Part shown: one piece after another, positions 61,556 to 64,000 of the stretch
Numbering within the stretch: the first letter of the stretch is position 1
Layout of the letters: every line of letters starts with the position of its first letter
Assembly: GCA_011523385.1 (NCBI GenBank)
Contig: WTGX01000025.1
Span: forward strand, 1 to 64,000
Source: Nitrospira sp.
GTDB lineage: Bacteria; Nitrospirota; Nitrospiria; Nitrospirales; UBA8639
Reading direction: 5' to 3'
DNA length: 64,000 nt
The notes under the pieces: model-generated
Databases searched by the model: none
What the model was told of the DNA's origin: nothing
The model's input: the letters and a program-made list of their open reading frames with translations, nothing else
Made by a program: the position numbers and the translations under genes

Positions 61556-63247
61556 ATGAGCAAAAAAATCATTGGTGCCGAATACCCTTTAGCGAAGATA
61601 TTCAGTTCGGATTTTGAGTATGTCATACCGTCATATCAGCGGCCGTATGCGTGGACGGTGGATGAAGCATCAGAGCTATTTGACGATTTGTACGATTTCT
61701 ACAAATCGGAGCCTGAGGAAGGCTATTTTTTGGGGAGTATTGTCCTTATCAAGCAAGAGTCAGTGCCATATGCCGAGGTGATCGATGGGCAGCAAAGACT
61801 AACGACATTAACAATGTTGTTGTCAGCGTTGGCTTCTATTCTCAAAGGAAATCGGCGGGACACCTTGTCCAAATATATCCAGGAACCGGGAAATGAATTT
61901 GAAGGACTTGACCCCAAACCTAGATTGACTCTTAGGGAGCGCGATAAGGATTTCTTTTCGAAATACGTTCAAGCATTGAAGTTTAAGGAGCTTTCTGAAC
62001 TGGATGAGAAGGGCCTCAATAACGAGTCTCAAGTCAACATCCAGAATAATAGCCGACTCTTTCTGAAACGCATAGCAAAAGAATTACACAACGATGCGCA
62101 ACAGATAAAGGAATTTGTTGCATTTCTCTTGCAGCGTTGCTTTCTCGTCGCAGTATCCACACCCAGTCAACAATCGGCATTCCGTGTGTTTTCTGTCATG
62201 AACAGCCGAGGATTAGACCTCCAGCCAACCGACATTATTAAGGCGGACATCATTGGTCAGCTGGCTACGGATAAAGAGCGGGACGAATATAATGAGCGTT
62301 GGGAAGATATGGAGGTCGAGCTAGGACGCGGCGGTTTTAACGATCTTTTCACCTATGTACGAATGATATACGCCAAAGAAAAGAGCAAAAAATCACTGTT
62401 AGAGGAATTCCGTACTCATGTGCTATCGGCAGTTAAAAAGCCAGAACCGTTAATTAGTGAAGTTTTAGAACCATTTGCGAGTGCGCTTGCGACTGCTCAG
62501 AGGGCTAACTATGAGGCCGCTTCGGACTCCGAGGAAGTAAATGCCTATCTGAGATGGCTTAACCGCATTGATAATTCGGACTGGCTGCCTGTCGCGATAC
62601 TGTTTCTGTCCAGAAACAAGAATGAGCCGCGATATGTCTCTTGGTTCTTCAGCAGATTGGAAAGGTTGGCGGCCTACATGCACGTTTGTGCGCTGAACAT
62701 CAACGAGCGTATTGAACGCTACAACAATGTCATAGAAGCTGTGGAAGATGCTCATAGCCTCTCGTCGCCTGTGCAAGCGGTAGAACTGACAGGCGATGAA
62801 AAGAGCGAGATGCTAACTGCTCTAAATGGCAATATTTATGAGCTAACGCCAAGACGCAGGAACTATTTGATTCTTAGGCTTGATGCTTTCCTTTCTGACG
62901 GCGGCGCTTCCTACGACCCAAGTGTTCTCACTATTGAGCATGTGTTACCCAAGACAGTGAATGCCGGTAGTGAATGGGCTGAATTGTGGCCGGATGAACA
63001 GGTTAGAATGGATTGGGTGCACAAGATAGCAAATCTCGTACCCCTCAATCGCCGAAGAAATTCTCAGGCACAAAACTACGACTTTGCCGAGAAGAAATCA
63101 GCTTATTTCTCTGGCAAGAAAGGGATCTCATCGTACGTGCTGACGACCCAAGTGCTTAATAGCCCGCAATGGACGCCAGAGTATGTGGCTGCCCGACAGA
63201 AAGAGCTTCTGGAAGTGCTCGAAGAAAACTGGAGGCTAAGCGATTAG
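61556..63247 (+). CDS. GmrSD-type DUF262/DUF1524 protein
   Basis: About 563 residues, AT-richer than the backbone. N-terminal DUF262 with I-P-S-Y-Q-R-P-Y-A-W and the DGQQR motif (V-I-D-G-Q-Q-R-L-T-T), a ParB-like NTPase/sulfiredoxin core. C-terminal DUF1524 HNH nuclease: T-I-E-H-V-L-P-K-T and H-K-I-A-N-L-V-P-L-N then N-S-Q-A-Q-N. GmrS and GmrD domains fused in one chain restrict phage DNA with modified cytosines; other DUF262/DUF1524 proteins act in varied defence systems. A GGGAG site precedes the tandem ATGs at 61553 and 61556. Confidence 0.88.
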   Translation: MSKKIIGAEYPLAKIFSSDFEYVIPSYQRPYAWTVDEASELFDDLYDFYKSEPEEGYFLGSIVLIKQESVPYAEVIDGQQRLTTLTMLLSALASILKGNRRDTLSKYIQEPGNEFEGLDPKPRLTLRERDKDFFSKYVQALKFKELSELDEKGLNNESQVNIQNNSRLFLKRIAKELHNDAQQIKEFVAFLLQRCFLVAVSTPSQQSAFRVFSVMNSRGLDLQPTDIIKADIIGQLATDKERDEYNERWEDMEVELGRGGFNDLFTYVRMIYAKEKSKKSLLEEFRTHVLSAVKKPEPLISEVLEPFASALATAQRANYEAASDSEEVNAYLRWLNRIDNSDWLPVAILFLSRNKNEPRYVSWFFSRLERLAAYMHVCALNINERIERYNNVIEAVEDAHSLSSPVQAVELTGDEKSEMLTALNGNIYELTPRRRNYLILRLDAFLSDGGASYDPSVLTIEHVLPKTVNAGSEWAELWPDEQVRMDWVHKIANLVPLNRRRNSQAQNYDFAEKKSAYFSGKKGISSYVLTTQVLNSPQWTPEYVAARQKELLEVLEENWRLSD

Positions 63248-63620
63248 TATGCTTGCGCGTCCCTCCTTTTAGGTTCACGTCGAGGGTGAGGAAATGGCCG
63301 AATTATAGCCCCCCTGATGGCTGGGGGGTAGACTTGGCCCCGCGAGAGCGGCGGTGAGGCAGAGTCCCACCGCCTTGTAGCCGCGGCCTACTTTGACAAC
63401 GTTGAAATAGGTACCGCCAACGCATCGGGGGCTTTGGCTCAGAGGATGCGATCAACCAAGCTGATGAAGGGTCCTGCTACGTGGCGTTGATTTTAGGGAT
63501 GGAGATTGTTTCAACTATCAAGTTACGATAAATTTGGCCACGCCGAATCTGATTTGCCATGCCCCAATGGTTCCGCAAAGAAGTGTGCTAGAACAGGCAT
63601 AGTTGAGACTAAGCGGAAAA
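63248..63620. other. Intergenic stretch without a supported gene
   Basis: 373 bases between the GmrSD-type and Mrr-like genes. Short frames on both strands look random. A GC stem (cccccc at 63309-63314, gggggg at 63323-63328) without a T run lies 60 bases after the GmrSD-type stop and may be a terminator. Confidence 0.4.
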
Positions 63621-64000
63621 ATGGACTGGAGGCAATACGAGCAGGAAATTTACGACGAACTCGTTTCGTTGTTTCCCGATGCGCATGTCCTCCGAAACCA
63701 AAGTAGGATAGGGCGGTCTGGAATGATGAGGCAACTCGACATCCTTGTGGAAGAACGTGTTGCTGGACGATCGCTGTCCATTGTTTGGGATGGGAAATAT
63801 TTTTCCTGTAGGGTAGATGTCGGAGAGGTCGAGGCGTTCACGGGTTTAGTTCGAGATGTTGGTGCGCACAAGGGTGTCCTTGTGACCAATATCGGTTACA
63901 CGGCCGGTGCGTTGAAGCGGGCGCAAAGCGAGGAGTGGGACATTGAGTTGGATATCCTGACCCCAGCAGAATTAGAGAGATTTCAGGCGAAGTGCGCGAT
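63621..64000 (+). CDS. Mrr-like restriction endonuclease, partial
   Basis: The gene starts at ATG 63621 and runs off the window, giving 126 visible residues. Q-L-D-I-L-V-E-E-R-V (catalytic Asp), then S-I-V-W-D-G-K-Y-F (D-x-K), and G-A-H-K-G-V-L-V-T-N-I-G-Y-T form a Mrr/PD-(D/E)XK domain as found in type IV and stand-alone restriction enzymes. It sits 373 bases from the GmrSD-type gene. No strong ribosome binding site is visible. Confidence 0.75.
   Translation, partial: MDWRQYEQEIYDELVSLFPDAHVLRNQSRIGRSGMMRQLDILVEERVAGRSLSIVWDGKYFSCRVDVGEVEAFTGLVRDVGAHKGVLVTNIGYTAGALKRAQSEEWDIELDILTPAELERFQAKCA

Overview
The window reads as a chromosomal segment of a Gram-negative, moderately GC-rich bacterium, most likely a Nitrospira-type member of the Nitrospirota. 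This is an inference from gene content and order: two-subunit biotin-dependent (pyruvate/2-oxoacid) carboxylase, alginate-export-type porin next to modABC, HemW/HemG/HemE, short PutA, and a cysM-moeB-thrC-moaD-NIL-moeB-JAMM sulfur cluster. No rRNA or species marker is present. Most of the window (about 8.0-61.3 kb) is a dense housekeeping backbone. Both ends are accessory DNA.

1-7.9 kb: an integrated element. A tRNA-Gly(CCC) gene (7894-7968, minus) has a P4-type integrase at its 3' end, and the last 15 bp of the tRNA region (7893-7907) recur as a perfect direct repeat at 303-317, so the element spans about 303-7907. It carries an AlpA-type regulator, a run of small minus-strand genes (one split by an in-frame amber codon), an 880-bp non-coding stretch made almost wholly of strong hairpins, a PIN/UPF0175 toxin-antitoxin pair, a PD-(D/E)XK-like nuclease with a small partner, and a P63C gene cut off by an IS3-family remnant. 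The integrase has lost the usual HGFR box.

8.0-14.6 kb: tyrS, a ComEA-like helix-hairpin-helix protein, lpd and gcvH, a large TPR/TIM-barrel-like lipoprotein, ndk, then a plus-strand lytic transglycosylase. 14.6-20.6 kb: a sirtuin, then the eight-gene sulfur-carrier operon, the most interesting chromosomal system here. Two ubiquitin-like carriers end in Gly-Gly plus extra residues, two E1-like activating enzymes, two PLP enzymes, a NIL-domain protein and a JAMM protease are packed together, which points to protein-thiocarboxylate-dependent cysteine and possibly homocysteine synthesis.

20.6-26.5 kb: a small secreted protein, then modC, modB, modA, an outer-membrane porin and an HTH/periplasmic-binding-domain regulator on the minus strand, with a 24-bp palindrome before the regulator. 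26.6-34.1 kb: Lrp-type ligand domain, cytochrome c, queC, a DksA-like protein with a histone-H1-like tail, apt, acylphosphatase, hemG, hemE and several small conserved-looking proteins. 34.2-46.8 kb: phosphate-type binding protein, the carboxylase pair, hydrolases, TenA, a beta-helix protein, coaE-trxB-thiI and a secreted protein of unknown role.

47.0-61.3 kb: putA, a secreted protein, an SDR reductase and bioD, then the minus-strand run efp-accB-accC-thiE in which a 142-bp MITE separates accC from thiE, aroQ, a DUF2779 nuclease, DUF4112, hemW and an O-methyltransferase. 61.3-64.0 kb: an IS3 remnant, the tail of a probable DNA methyltransferase, an intact DUF262/DUF1524 GmrSD-type gene and an Mrr-like nuclease running off the edge: a restriction/defence patch. 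Several families of short intergenic repeats recur between backbone genes.
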